Shown here: positions 21,706 through 32,099 of the stretch, piece by piece
How positions within the stretch are numbered: the stretch's first letter is position 1
Layout of the letters: every line of letters begins with the position of its first letter
Assembly: GCA_020152595.1 (NCBI GenBank)
Contig: JAIGNY010000143.1
Span: forward strand, 362,501-426,500
Length of the DNA stretch: 64,000 nt
Direction of reading: 5' to 3'
Source of the DNA: Chiridota heheva
Taxonomy: Eukaryota; Echinodermata; Holothuroidea; Apodida; Chiridotidae
Program-made: the position numbers and the translations under genes
Notes under the pieces: model-generated
The model's input: the letters and a program-made list of their open reading frames with translations, nothing else
The model's database searches: none
What the model was told of the DNA's origin: nothing

Positions 21706-22700
21706 ATGCGTGGGTCCTACAAACGATTCAAGAGGGTTATCAGGTGGAGTTCACAGACAACCCCACTAAATCTGGGCGTGTACAGAGAGACACCCGCGCC
21801 ACAGGACACCGAGCTTGCTCGGCCGTTGCTGGACGAGCTCGCGAAACTTCTGGTAAAGGGAGCGGTCTCAGAACTTCACACCCTACCGGTGGGTTTCTTC
21901 ATATCGACCTTCTTCCTTGCCCCCAAGAAAGGCGGGAAGTGAAGGCCCATATTAAACCTAAAACCACTGAATCACTTTGTACGCCCCATGCATTTCCGCA
22001 TGGAGACCCTTCATACAATTCTACCCATGCTACACCAAGGTTGGTGGGTGACGTCAGTCGATCTGACAGACGCCTACCTTCACGTCCCCGTCCACCCGAA
22101 CCACAGAAAGTTTTTGACGAATGCGGTAGCGGGTCGGATGTACGAGTTCCAGGCTCTACCTTTCGTGCTCTCCATGTCCCCAAGGTTATTCATTAGGGTC
22201 ACCTGAGTGTTCGAGGCACACCTGCAATGACTCGGCATACAGGTGTACATGTATCTGGACGATTGGCTCATAGTGGCACCGGATTGTCACGCAGCCTTTC
22301 GAGATACACAAAGGGTAGTTCAGGAGGCAGAAACCTTTGGGTGGATAATCAAGCAGGAGAAATCAGACTTGGTACCGTCCCAATCTCCTCGGTTCCTAGG
22401 TCGATTCTGGATTTCCAGAGCAGGAGCGCTCGTCCCACTCCAGAATGAATTCTAGCAGTCCACGAAGGTGCCGGACTGCTCAGGCCTCAACCCCAGTCCA
22501 CAGCGCATGCGTGGGTGGTGTTTCTGGGTTACGTGGCCAGTTTGGTGAATATTGTGCCATGGTGCCGATTCCACATGCAAGACCTTCAGTTCCATTTGCT
22601 CCGATTCTTCGATTTGTCAACGCGCGACCTCTCTGTCCCAGTACCACTCTGGGCGGATGTCGCAGCGGCCATTGCATGGTAGCAAATCCCTACCCACCTC
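21706..22700 (+). pseudogene. DIRS reverse transcriptase
   Basis: One frame carries FFISTFFLAPKKGGK, RPILNLKPLNHFV, VTSVDLTDAYLHVPV (first catalytic Asp), FQALPFVLSMSPRLF and VYMYLDDWLIV (DD at about 22258-22263). All are characteristic of DIRS RTs. In-frame TGA codons occur at 21940, 22204 and 22228. Each sits where the family normally has Trp or Arg, so each can be one transition away from a sense codon. A frameshift follows at about 22450-22550. Confidence 0.93.
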
Positions 22701-22703
22701 ACA

Positions 22704-23267
22704 GTGGGCATGCCTTTTACCTCTCCGAGGGAGAGCGTTACCTTGGTTACGGACGCTTCCCTTTCGGGATGGGGTGGCCACTTAGGCACCCACATGGCAG
22801 CAGGGTATTGGACAGGTCCATGTCTGGAGTGCCATATTAATATCTTGGAACTGGAAGCGGTCCGTAGGGCAGCCCTCCAGTTTGTGGAGCTAATCCGCAG
22901 CAAGAGTGTCCTTCTTCGGACAGACAACACCACAGTGGTGGCGTACAACAGTCGCCAATGCGGCACGAGATCAGCCCCCCTGTGGCAATTGACCAAGGAA
23001 CTCTTGACATGGTGCACGCTCCACAAGGTCTCCATACGGGCAGTACACCTGCTGGGGAAGGAGAGCACAGTAGCGGACCTTCTGTCACGTCTGTCCGACT
23101 CACAGACGGAATGGTCTCTTCTCACGTCTGTGGCCCACTTGATTTGGGCACGGTACGGATTGCCAGAGATAGACCTGTTCCCTTCCCCAGACAACCACAA
23201 GCTTCCAATTTTTTGCGCTTTGATCCCCTCTTTCACGAGCTTGGCGGGTCGACGCATTCGCAAGTGA
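22704..23267 (+). pseudogene. DIRS RNase H domain
   Basis: VTLVTDASLSGWGGHLG holds the first catalytic Asp, NILELEAVRRA the Glu, VLLRTDNTTVVAY the second Asp, and KESTVADLLSRL the final Asp. The order and spacing are those of the RNase H that follows the RT in DIRS pol proteins. It is open for 187 residues. A TAG just upstream separates it from the RT frame. Confidence 0.92.
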
Positions 23268-23679
23268 CTGGCGCGATTTGGTGGGTTATGCCTTTCCACC
23301 GTTCGTGCTAGTGGCCCGCGTTCTGTCGAAGCTCTAGACCGACGGCTGCAGGAGCCTACTACTAGTAGCCCCTCTCTGGCCAGGTCAAGCGTGGTTCCCA
23401 GTATTGCTTTGGCTGTTAGTCGATCAACCCTGGCTTCTGCCTGTCCGATCAGATCTTCTTCGAATTCCGGGCTCGGGCAGGCTTCACGACCACTCAGCCA
23501 ATCTGCGCCTGACACTGTGGCCTCTGTCCGCGAATCCCCACTTGCAAAGGGCTTTTCGGAGGAGGCTGCAGATGTGGCCGCGAACTTTCGAAGGAGGTCC
23601 ACTGTGGCTAGTATTCGGGAAGGATTCAGATCTTCGCCAACTGGTGTGCGGACCGACAAATTGCTTCAACTTTGGCCTC

Positions 23680-24600
23680 AGTAGGGCAAGTTGCGGATTT
23701 CTTGTTGTCCCTCTTTACTGACGGGTTGTAGATTTCCTCCATTAAGGCTATAGATCGGCTATAGCCACTATCCATACAGGTTTCGCCGATGGCACGCCGG
23801 TGACGGACTCTGCTGACCTCCTCAAACTGGTCAAGGGCCTGTTTCTTGGTCGGTCAACGGTGAGAACCTTAGCTCCGCCATGGAACATGTCTGCTATTCT
23901 TGAAGCCTTGGCCACCACTCCTTATGAAACGCTTACTACAGCCTTGTTAAAGCATATTACCTCAAAGCTGCGTTTTTGTTAGCGGCTGCTTCAGCTAGGT
24001 GGCAGAGCGCCTTACATGCGCTGTCTATCAAGGAGGGACACCTTCGTTTTGAAAACAATGGAGTGCGCTTGGTTCCTGATCCCGCGTTTCTGGCCAAGAA
24101 CCAGACGTTGGAATTTCTACCCAAACCGATTTACTTGCCGAAGATCGAGACCTTCTCAGGGGTCGCGGCAGATCGGGTTTGGTGTCCCGTGAGGGCGCTG
24201 CGTTGTTACATTAAAGGGACCCAGTCTCTCTGGGGACGGCATGACAGACTGCTTATATCCCTGAATAAACCCCATGCCCCGGTATCGCTTGGTACGATAT
24301 CAAGGTGGCTGGTGAAGGTCATTAAGTTAGACGAGTCCGCTTTGGCTCGGAGTGAGGGTAATATCTGAACTTATGCAATTTGGGGGATTTCCATCTCGCT
24401 GGCACTATTTCGGGGAGTCGACATCAGGGAAATTATGGCCGCAGCAGTTTGGAAAACAGTTTGGAAAACAGCATCCACATTCACGACATCTTACTTGTGA
24501 GATGTTTCTTCGGATGAAGGACCGGCCGCGCGGGCGGTCTGTGCTCCGGCCGTTTGGAGAGAAGCTCTTCTCACCTGTGATCCAGGGGCACTGTCTATAG
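23680..24600 (+). pseudogene. DIRS tyrosine recombinase
   Basis: LLAAASARWQSALHALSI contains the first catalytic Arg of the recombinase, followed by VRLVPDPAFLAKNQT and WCPVRALRCYI. In the HxxR box the sequence reads NI, then a TGA stop at 24366-24368, then TYA; the family has an Arg codon there, so the second catalytic Arg appears to have become a stop. Downstream in frame are LALFRGVDIREIMAAAVWKT and TFTTSYL (expected nucleophile Tyr). A 12-bp tandem duplication repeats VWKT at about 24449-24472. Confidence 0.88.
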
Positions 24601-24725
24601 TAAGTTTTTCTCGTCTTTTGCTTCTTATAGTTTACCTGTCATACTTTTCCGCAGTTACCCCCCCCCCCTAGGTAGGGGGGGTTGGGGGCTATTGCCCACC
24701 TTCCCCGCAGAGCAGTGGGAGTCTG

Positions 24726-24834
24726 TGCATATTTATAGTATGACAGGTAAGCTATAATTTAAAGTAAATCCACCCCATTTACTGTAGTGGGGGTATTTAC
24801 GAGAACTATACTTACCTGTCATACTTTCCACTTA
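24726..24834 (-). repeat. DIRS internal complementary region
   Basis: 24726-24768 is the exact reverse complement of the element's left edge (ATTTACTTTAAATTATAGC and onward). From 24770 the sequence is the reverse complement of the right edge (the CCACCCC...GTAGTGGGGGTATTTA block). The two meet at AAATCC, which defines both outer boundaries. Confidence 0.9.
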
Positions 24835-24866
24835 TCTCCCTGGTTAGTCCCGGTTGGCTGTGCGAG

Positions 24867-25000
24867 AGTATGAGTTGTATGGGATGTGATGTGAGTGATA
24901 AGGTGGAGGAGGTATGGTAACTGCGGTTTTTAGTTTGGTGTAAAGTGCGATAATAGCGCACATAACTGAGAGAGTGCATATTTATAGTATGACAGGTAAG
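24867..25000 (-). repeat. DIRS right inverted terminal repeat
   Basis: Inverted match to 18180-18313, ending TATAGTATGACAGGTAAG. Confidence 0.9.
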
Positions 25001-25184
25001 CATAATTCTCATAAATACCCCCACTACGGTAAGTGGGGTGGATTCAGGCCCCTATCTATACGTTTCCATTTTTCATGGGAACTTTTGTTTGTTTTAAAAC
25101 TGAAACACAGCATTCATTTAGGTACCATATGTTATGAACTACAGAAAAAGCAAAAACGCAAAATGCACTTTTTAATTGTATTTT

Positions 25185-25250
25185 CAAATGGCGTGGGGTA
25201 TAGGGGCCTGCCTTAGGGCCCCTAGTTGGGTCCAGGGGCGAACTACAGAA
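25185..25250 (+). repeat. Partial copy of the GGGGTCCAGGGGCGAA repeat
   Basis: AAATGGCGTGGGGTATAGGG through GGGTCCAGGGGCGAA matches the repeat at 17970-18040. Flanking AGAA-rich words repeat on both sides. Confidence 0.65.
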
Positions 25251-25423
25251 GAAGAAAAAAGACAAAATACATTTTTTATTTATTGTTTTTCTCATCACTA
25301 TTGACCCACAAATATTTTGCTTCGTATTACCATGGGTTATCTCTACAATCACTCTCGTTAACTTTATCTTGTACCAGTCAATTCACAATTGATGATGGAA
25401 GCCATTGAAAATCTATGAAAATC

Positions 25424-26680
25424 CTAATAGAATAATAGCAACACCTCATTCCCAACATCAGTTTCATACTTTATGGGAGGATCCTTTCTTGCTTCAGTAT
25501 GGATTTCTGCCTCAGCATTTCCAGTCCCGGTCCGGGTCCTGCTGGTACTTGGTAGGCCTACAGGTAAATGATGAGCTTCATCGGTACTGACTTCCGTAAC
25601 TTTCGCGTTCTTTTCAAATGTTGATGTAGCTGCGGCTGTCACAAATGGATTTACTGGGGCATTGGGTGTTTCTGTAATTGTTCTCTCAGTCTCCCCAGAT
25701 ATTTCTGGCTCACTAGGCATAATTTCTAGGGAACAAGGATACAAGTGGAAAGCATTCCAGATGCTGTCATCTTGCAACTGGAATGTTGCTGGGCCCTTCC
25801 TTTTAATTACTTTTAATGGTGGTCCAAATTTACACTGCCCTTTTAACACTTTTTTTGTGTTTCCTGATATCGACAAAATCCCCTACCTTAATTTCCGGAG
25901 CCCTAACTTTTCTTTTTGCATCACTACTCTTTTGATTTCGTTTGTTTTATCTTAACCCAGTTTCTCATTTCTTTTCGATCCAGTGGTTTCTTTGTTGGAC
26001 ACGGTGCCCCCACAATATTTCAATTTAGTCAACATTTTTTGGCCATGGAGGAGTTCCGATGAGGAATAAACGGTAGTTTGGTGTGGCATAGACCAGTATG
26101 CCACGAGTAAATCCAAAGTAGCTTCACGCCAATTCTTCCTTTCCAGCATTGCAATCTGGATTGCTGACTTCAAGACTCTATCGTACCTTTCTACCTCGCC
26201 ATTTGCTTGTGGGTAATACAGGGAGGACCTTAAGTGTTTAATTCCCTGCTGTTTTAGGAGTAAAGTAAATTCTGATGACATCAACTGTGAAGCATTATCA
26301 GATACAATTTATATCTTCTCTTGCAAATAGCCCTTTTAGAAACATAATCACTGTTTGACTGCTAACCCTGTTTAAAAATGCAACTTCTGGCAACTTACTT
26401 TAGTAACCTATAACCACTATGGCAAACCTACAATCATGTTTGGCCAACTCGAAGGGACCTGTGATTTCAAAGGCGAGTTTCTCCTAGGGTCTGTTAGGGA
26501 GTGGCACTGGTTGTAAGGGTGCTGGGGAAGTTTTGGCTCCCTTGTCACCCTCTGGACATGCACTACATGCTTGTACCCTTTGCTAAGGTAGATGTCCATT
26601 GCTGGCCACCAATACAACTCTCTCAACCGCAACTTGGTAGGCACTATACGTTGGTGCGCTGAGTGAGCCTGAGTAACCAT
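25424..26680 (-). pseudogene. Gypsy element 2 integrase
   Basis: LRELYWWPAMD is the end of the His/Cys finger. KHDCRFAIVVIGY leads the core (first Asp), SDNASQLMSSEF contains the second Asp (split by a frame change near 26290), and YYPQANGEVERYDRVLKSAI the Glu. The C-terminal part, 25876-25424, has KGQCKFGPPLKVIKRKGPAT, the strand-rich chromatin/DNA-binding tail. Stops occur within the core at about 26400 and 26300. Confidence 0.87.
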
Positions 26681-26960
26681 GCAAGATTGTAAATTTAAGG
26701 GAATTAGCAGCCTCTCCCCTTGTAGAAGACAACCCTGTACCTCGGATAATTTATCCTTTTAGTCTGTAATAGGGTTGTAGTTTATCAGAAATTTCTTTGC
26801 TTGTTTTGGGCCATCCTTTCTCAATGCATGTTTTTACGTCTTGTAGTATGAGGTCCACATGTGTAGAAGCAACTTATTTCTTAAAGGAGACCGTTTCAGA
26901 GTTTCTCAAGGAGGTCTCAATGGAGTTTAGAACATACTCCTCCACCTCGTCATGGAATCC

Positions 26961-27341
26961 TTAATCTTCCCCTTGCATTTGGGGAAGTGGCAACCGAGAT
27001 AGGGCATCAGCTATGTAATTGTTGCTGCCTGCTTGGTGTTCTACTGTATAGTCAAATTGCAGCAGCTGGGCTGACCAGCGTGCAATCCTCATTGGCTGCC
27101 GCCCAGTATCTTTGGTGCTTAGTAAGGTGACCAATGCTCGGTGGTCAGTACATAAAGTAAAATGACGCTCGCAAAAGTAGGTAAACCATTTATTACACTC
27201 CCACACGCATGCCAGTGCTTCTTTTAGATACATGCCAGATGAGTTCTTTTCAGCATTGGTTGGGTTTTTGGAGGCAAAAGCTATGGGCAATTCTACCCCA
27301 TTTTGTATTTGACTGAGCACTGCTCCTAGGCAGTAATTCAA
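26961..27341 (-). pseudogene. Gypsy element 2 RNase H
   Basis: GAVLSQIQNGVELPIAFASK, KEALACVWECNKW, FTLCTDHRALVTLL and GSNNYIADALSRLP match the RNase H of Ty3/Gypsy pol. The first Asp lies upstream of the open stretch. Confidence 0.88.
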
Positions 27342-27369
27342 TGCGTTAGTGGTTACTATAGTGGGTAAC

Positions 27370-28300
27370 TCAGGGGTAAAAAAAGGCCAACACCGAACTT
27401 TTTACCATTAATTGCTTGATTTGATCAAAACTTTTCTGTTGGCTAGGCCCCCATGTGAGTGGTACCTCTTTGTGTAGCAATGCCCTTAAGGGTTCTACTA
27501 CTGTAGCATAGCTAGGCACAAACTTAGCATAATGATTGGTTAACCCTAAAGCTGATCTCAATGTTGTGACATCAGTAGGACCCGGTGCCTGCAGTATGGC
27601 TGCCATATGGCTGTCATCAGGCTGTAAACCCTTACCTGAGATAATCTGTTCCAAATAGTGTATTGAAGAAAGGTTAAACTGACACTTATTGATATTGAGA
27701 CGTAAACCTGCCTTTTGCAATCTGTTCAAGACTATGACTAATTGTGTATCGTCGTCATGTTTATCTTTGCCTGCCACTACAATGTCGTCAAGGTAGCATT
27801 AAACACCATCAAGACCTGTTAGGATGGTAGCCATCATTTTCTGAAAAGCTGATGGGTGCGGATGATAGTCCGAAACAAACTGGTGAATCTGTACAGGCCT
27901 TCATGTGTGATGAAGGCGGTTAAGTCCCTACATTTCTCGGCTAACTCTCAACTGATGGTATGCCGATGCAAGATCCAACTTTGAAATACTGTAGCTCCTT
28001 GTAGTTCTGTGAAAAGTTCTGCAATGTCAGGTAAGGGATATTTATCGATTACAATGGCTTTTCTTTACCTCACAAAGGTTGATGCATAACCTAATACCAC
28101 CTGATTTCTTGCCTGTTACAACAATTGGTGATACCCATTCACTCGCATCTATTCGCTCAATGATGCCATCTTTTTCCATTCGATTGAGTTCTGCTGTTAC
28201 TTTTGTGCGAACCTAACAGGAAGTTGCTGTATTAAACTTTTGCAAGATCGTTGTAACATTTGGGTGTACTTTAACGCGATGTATACACCTTTTAGCCTGG
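27370..28300 (-). pseudogene. Gypsy element 2 reverse transcriptase
   Basis: The clear block is the C-terminal palm and thumb: NRLQKAGLRLNINKCQF, LEQIISGKGLQPDDSHMAAI, LRSALGLTNHYAKFVP and TWGPSQQKSFDQIKQLM. The YLDD box just upstream (near 27780-27800) is disturbed by a stop. The fingers region to 28300 is detectable only as short pieces in changing frames. Confidence 0.87.
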
Positions 28301-28505
28301 CTTGGGGTATTGAAAAACAAGGTTGGAGAATTTTCCATCAGATCTGTATTGTTAGCTTTATGATCTACATGTAACTGAACTGACTTTGAGTCTGGTGACG
28401 TGTGGCATTACTGTTTGTATGTATTGTATCTACATGGACTGTATTGTTGGAAATTGTCAAATCCAAAGCTTGAAATAGGTTTAAACCCAGTAAAGGGATG
28501 CATTC

Positions 28506-29050
28506 CTACATGACAAACAACCTGGCTGTGGTCTGTCTGTCACCAACTTTCTCTTTAGTGGCCAAGGTTCCAACTACTAATATTGTATCTTTACAGTACT
28601 TCGTTACTTTAGTTTGCGAAGGTTCTAATGCATTCTCGTAGAAAGTGTTTATCAAACCAGCATAGAGGAATAAGTGAAACCGTGGCTTCTGTATCATCTG
28701 TCATGCAGTATTTGATCCCATTTGAAATTTCAACATCACAATGAATTGCTTGAGGTCTAGATAGTTCTTTCTGGATTACTGAATTAACTGATAATACTAG
28801 AACAGTACTAATATTTAGTTCTCCGTTTCAGAATCTGTAGTGTTATTTACTTGTCTCACCTGATTTTTGGCAGTTTCCCTGCAAAACTGCCACCCAGTGG
28901 CCAACCAAGCCACAACTATTATAAGTATCACTTCTCGCTTTGCACTGTCTATTGTTAGCCAAATGTCTCTTCGACCCACATCAATAGCATTTCCTGTTTG
29001 TATTTGAACTTGGGGTGGAAGTCTTAGAACTTGAAGATTAATTTTTATTG
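28506..29050 (-). pseudogene. Gypsy element 2 protease/nucleocapsid remnants
   Basis: Cys/His spacings of damaged zinc knuckles (NSCGLVGHW and others) can be read at 28860-29000. A stretch with KYCKDTILVVGTLATKEK at 28697-28506 sits where the protease end and RT linker belong. Frames are broken throughout. Confidence 0.55.
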
Positions 29051-29109
29051 TCTATTTTGCCGCTAGTTTGGAACTAGTATGGTCTGCGTTTCTACTAACG
29101 GAATGTACA

Positions 29110-29723
29110 GGTATAGCATTAGCAGACGACACTCATTGTGAAATCGCTCTGGATTCCCGAATAGCCCCCTTCATTTGTTGGCTTATATCGATCACCTATT
29201 TCAAGGTTAGGTCTGTTTCCAGTAATAGTCGCTCACGTAAACGAGGGCTAGAGCATTTTTCCACGATATGGTCTCGAATCATTTTGTCATGTAACTCGCC
29301 AAATGAACAATGTACCACCAGTTCCTGTAAGGCTGTAGCATATTCTGCTACTGTCTCCTTGGTTTGCTGAGCTTGTAATCTAAATCGTTATTGTTCTGCT
29401 ACAAGATTAATGACACGAGGAAAAAAATTCTTCAGTTTTGCCACTGTTTGCTCGTAAGCATTTGTGCTAGAATCAGAGGGATTTGAATCTGTAGGAAGCG
29501 AATAATATATTGGCTGCACCTCTGTATCAATACAGTGTAGAAGTAATGCTCGTTTCCGTGCTGCCGAAAACGAATCACTCCCCGATGCAAGTACAAAGTA
29601 ATCAAATTGCTGTTTCCATTGTGCCCACGGTATGGAAGGCGTACCGGGTATAGAAAGAAAAAGAGGTGGTGGTGAGATTAAAGACATAATGTTAGTCAGT
29701 AGAATGATCCATGAAAAGTACAA
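29110..29723 (-). pseudogene. Gypsy element 2 Gag
   Basis: Minus-strand frames give IPWAQWKQQFDYFVLASG, RALLLHCIDTEVQPIYYSLP, then, after a frame break near 29390, QTKETVAEYATALQELVVHC and FGELHDKMIRDHIV. This is the Gag capsid pattern of Ty3/Gypsy elements (W..W...F, then IRD.IV). It is not intact. Confidence 0.82.
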
Positions 29724-29808
29724 AACAAGTACAAAAAAAACAGCAACAATTATTTTATTTCTTGAGATGTAATTAGCACACTTTCTGTGAGGGCGCTCAA
29801 CCTATACC

Positions 29809-30300
29809 TTATTCTGACCTTAAGATACAACAATTATCTTCTGGGGTAGTATGCAGAGAAAGCAATGCCATGTTAGGATCTACTCCAGACTGCTTTGTGT
29901 TCTTCAGTGTTGCCTTGACAGTGTATGTTTCTCTCAATGAAACCATTACTCTGTGGGTAGCTGGGACTGGATGTAATCTGCAGTATTCTTGAATGTCATA
30001 CTGTTGTCCATTGTCACTATACTTTGCTGGTATTTCCAGCAACCAAATATATCTTTAGTGATGTCGATAACTGTTTTGCTGATACAGCATCCACATATTT
30101 TGCATACTATCGGAAACTTAGAATAGTAATCCCCAACTATTAGGTACTCCTCTCCTTCAAAGTGGAACAAGTCGGTGCCCACAATTTCTCACGGCCTTTG
30201 TGTTATTCCATGTGGCTTTAGTGGTTCTGCCGTTTAACTTTTTTGGTTTGCCTGACAGACCTTGCATCTTGCACATCATCATCATTGTCCTCGTCCTCCT
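29809..30300 (-). pseudogene. Third Gypsy integrase fragment
   Basis: GTDLFHFEGEEYLIVGDYYS (first Asp region) is followed, in another frame, by LEIPAKYSDNGQQYD (second Asp). It abuts the Gag end of Gypsy element 2 but belongs to a different element, because integrase cannot lie 5' of Gag in one copy. Only this ~0.5 kb remains. Confidence 0.8.
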
Positions 30301-30375
30301 CACACGTTTATAGAGCACTCGCTTCTCAAAACAGAAATAGAAATGCAATTAGTGGTGTTTTACAAATCCTAGGTA

Positions 30376-30549
<174 letters not shown>

Positions 30550-30559
30550 TATAACTTAT

Positions 30560-31340
30560 TTGAAAGATTTACAAAAGAGTTTCTGTATTCTTGATTTCAG
30601 GGGGGAGTGCATTGCACTCTTTTTGACCTGCAATTGAAAATGCAAGGTCCCCATACGACTTTCTGTGGGTTTTGGAAATTATGAAGCTGCCTGATGATCT
30701 TAATTCATAATTTAGTATTTTTACATATGAAATATGAAGTTAAATATGTGGAAGCCTGTTTATGTATGCATTTGAAACTTGTGCATAAAAGTCTTAACAA
30801 TATTCTGGATATGTGATAGGTAGTCAATGAAGCTCCTTAAGGCATTCTGTCATATTTTTTCTTGTCCAGTATTAGTTTTGCAGCAAAGTTGTGTACATGC
30901 TGTAGATTAGCCAAATATGTTTTGGATAACCCATGTAATAGAATGCTACAGTAGTCTAGGTGGGAAAATACTAAAGAATAAACTAACTGCTTCATAGATT
31001 GTTATGCTCATTATTGATATTTATCCCATTTGTTAAACACTTGTTTCTTGGACATTGTTAGCAAATTTAATAGATTGGTTTTGCTACTATTCAATTTGAG
31101 TCGATTTTAGTTCATTCACTTCAATACAATGTTAGCATACTCCTCTAAAGCTGATATGCAATTTTCCTCGTCAATAGGATTATTTGGATTGAAAGATTCA
31201 TAATAAGAATAGTCATCAGCGTATCTAATAATTGTGACTTTGCTTTCATCATTGAGGAAATTGGTGGCAATATACCCTTGTAGGGTGCTTGCATACACCA
31301 TCTGGCACCCATAATGTGCAAAACCTGATTTACCACATTA
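30560..31340 (-). mobile_element. 5'-truncated LINE: RT palm to C-terminus
   Basis: On the minus strand IRYADDYSYYESF holds the catalytic DD (near 31220). NRLKLNSSKTNLL then follows, LDYCSILLHGLSKTYLANLQ at about 30970-30900, and finally [20 protein letters not shown] at about 30660-30600. These are standard landmarks of CR1/Jockey-group LINE ORF2 ends. Frames are interrupted several times. Confidence 0.82.
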
Positions 31341-31364
31341 AAAACAGCAACAGAAAGGTGAAAA

Positions 31365-31570
31365 TTAGGTTTTTAATGCCATTTGACCTTGACCTATGGG
31401 TCAAAAGTTTAGGGGGCACAACTTCATCTCACAAGGTATCATGCATGCTACCATTTGGGGCGTAATTGACCTTGTACTATTTTACGTTTGAATTGGTACA
31501 AATTTCTTGGTTTTCAACAAGTATTTGACCCTTGACCTTTGACCTTTTAAAACACCAAGACATATCAGTA
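31365..31570. repeat. Repeat rich in TGACCTTGACC / GACCTTTGACC
   Basis: Several TGACC half-sites occur in tandem (for example 31384-31394 and 31531-31544). The same words, inverted, pervade the TIR element at 60167-61156, so this is likely a fragment of that family. Confidence 0.5.
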
Positions 31571-31676
31571 GGGACTGTGATGTGGGACCCTGAAAATATG
31601 GTGTAGTAGATTTGTTGTTGTAGGTATGAAAATGGTCAAGAGTAATCAATAATATTTCTTGTTATAATTTTTGTAG

Positions 31677-31793
31677 TTATGGAACACATACCACCGTGAA
31701 GAAGATGTACGGAAAAATTTGGAGGATTCCTTGAAGAAACTAAAGTTGGAGTATGTTGACCTGTACCTAATTCATTGGCCAACAGGTTTTGAA
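31677..31793 (+). CDS. AKR exon 3
   Basis: Bounded by TTTTGTAG and GTAAGT, 117 nt, phase 0 at both ends. It encodes [20 protein letters not shown] followed by [23 protein letters not shown] carries the catalytic His (codon 31773-31775) that orients the carbonyl substrate. It is intact and highly typical of AKR1. Confidence 0.95.
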
Positions 31794-31828
31794 GTAAGTC
31801 TGGGTGTGTATGCATTGCTAATACAGGC

Positions 31829-32086
31829 CAGGGACGGACTGACCATCGAGAGAATTAAGCCTCTGATGGCCTGGCCCGAAAGTGGCCAAAAAAACAAACA
31901 AAGAAAATAGATTAAATAAATAAGGCCAAATCCCAGCCAGGCTGCTATGAGCGAAATTCCTCTGTCTCTAGCAGTCTCTGCCCATGGACGCCACTGGGGT
32001 CACCCCCAGATCCCCCAAAATGGCCTGACCTGGCAGCCTGGTTTGTGTTTCCCAACCTGTTTCACAAAGGTGCCAATCCGCCCCTG
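31829..32086. mobile_element. Short hAT-like MITE in AKR intron 3
   Basis: The ends CAGGGACGGACTGACC and, inverted, CAGGGGCGGATTGGC form imperfect terminal repeats of the CAGGG type seen in hAT elements. The flanks ATACAGGC and TTACAAGC agree at 6 of 8 positions, as an aged 8-bp target duplication. It is 258 bp long and non-coding. Confidence 0.65.
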
Positions 32087-32099
32087 TTACAAGCTTTAA

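Larger units (their letters stand above)
18162..25043 (+). mobile_element. DIRS-type tyrosine-recombinase retrotransposon
   Basis: Gag-like, RT, RNase H and tyrosine recombinase coding follow on the + strand between inverted terminal repeats. An internal complementary region next to the right repeat contains the reverse complement of the left end joined to that of the right end. This is the hallmark of DIRS elements, which replicate through a circular DNA and integrate with a tyrosine recombinase without target duplications. The outer edges are inferred from the junction inside the internal complementary region. Several stops and one SINE insertion disable it. Confidence 0.92.
25424..29760 (-). 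mobile_element. Second Ty3/Gypsy element, LTRs not identified
   Basis: From right to left the minus strand shows Gag, knuckle/protease, RT, RNase H, His/Cys finger and integrase pieces in Gypsy order over 4.3 kb. No pair of matching LTRs was found at the edges, so the element may be solo-truncated, or its LTRs may be too diverged to see. It is older than Gypsy element 1, judging by the density of stops and frameshifts. Confidence 0.85.

Noticed and set aside
22586..23659. Minus-strand open frame of 357 codons opposite the DIRS RNase H and recombinase
   Set aside because: It is the shadow of CpG-rich plus-strand pol sequence. The plus strand carries all catalytic motifs, and the minus frame shows none.
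29068..29370. Plus-strand open frame of 100 codons
   Set aside because: The minus strand of the same interval reads as Gypsy Gag, so this is a shadow.
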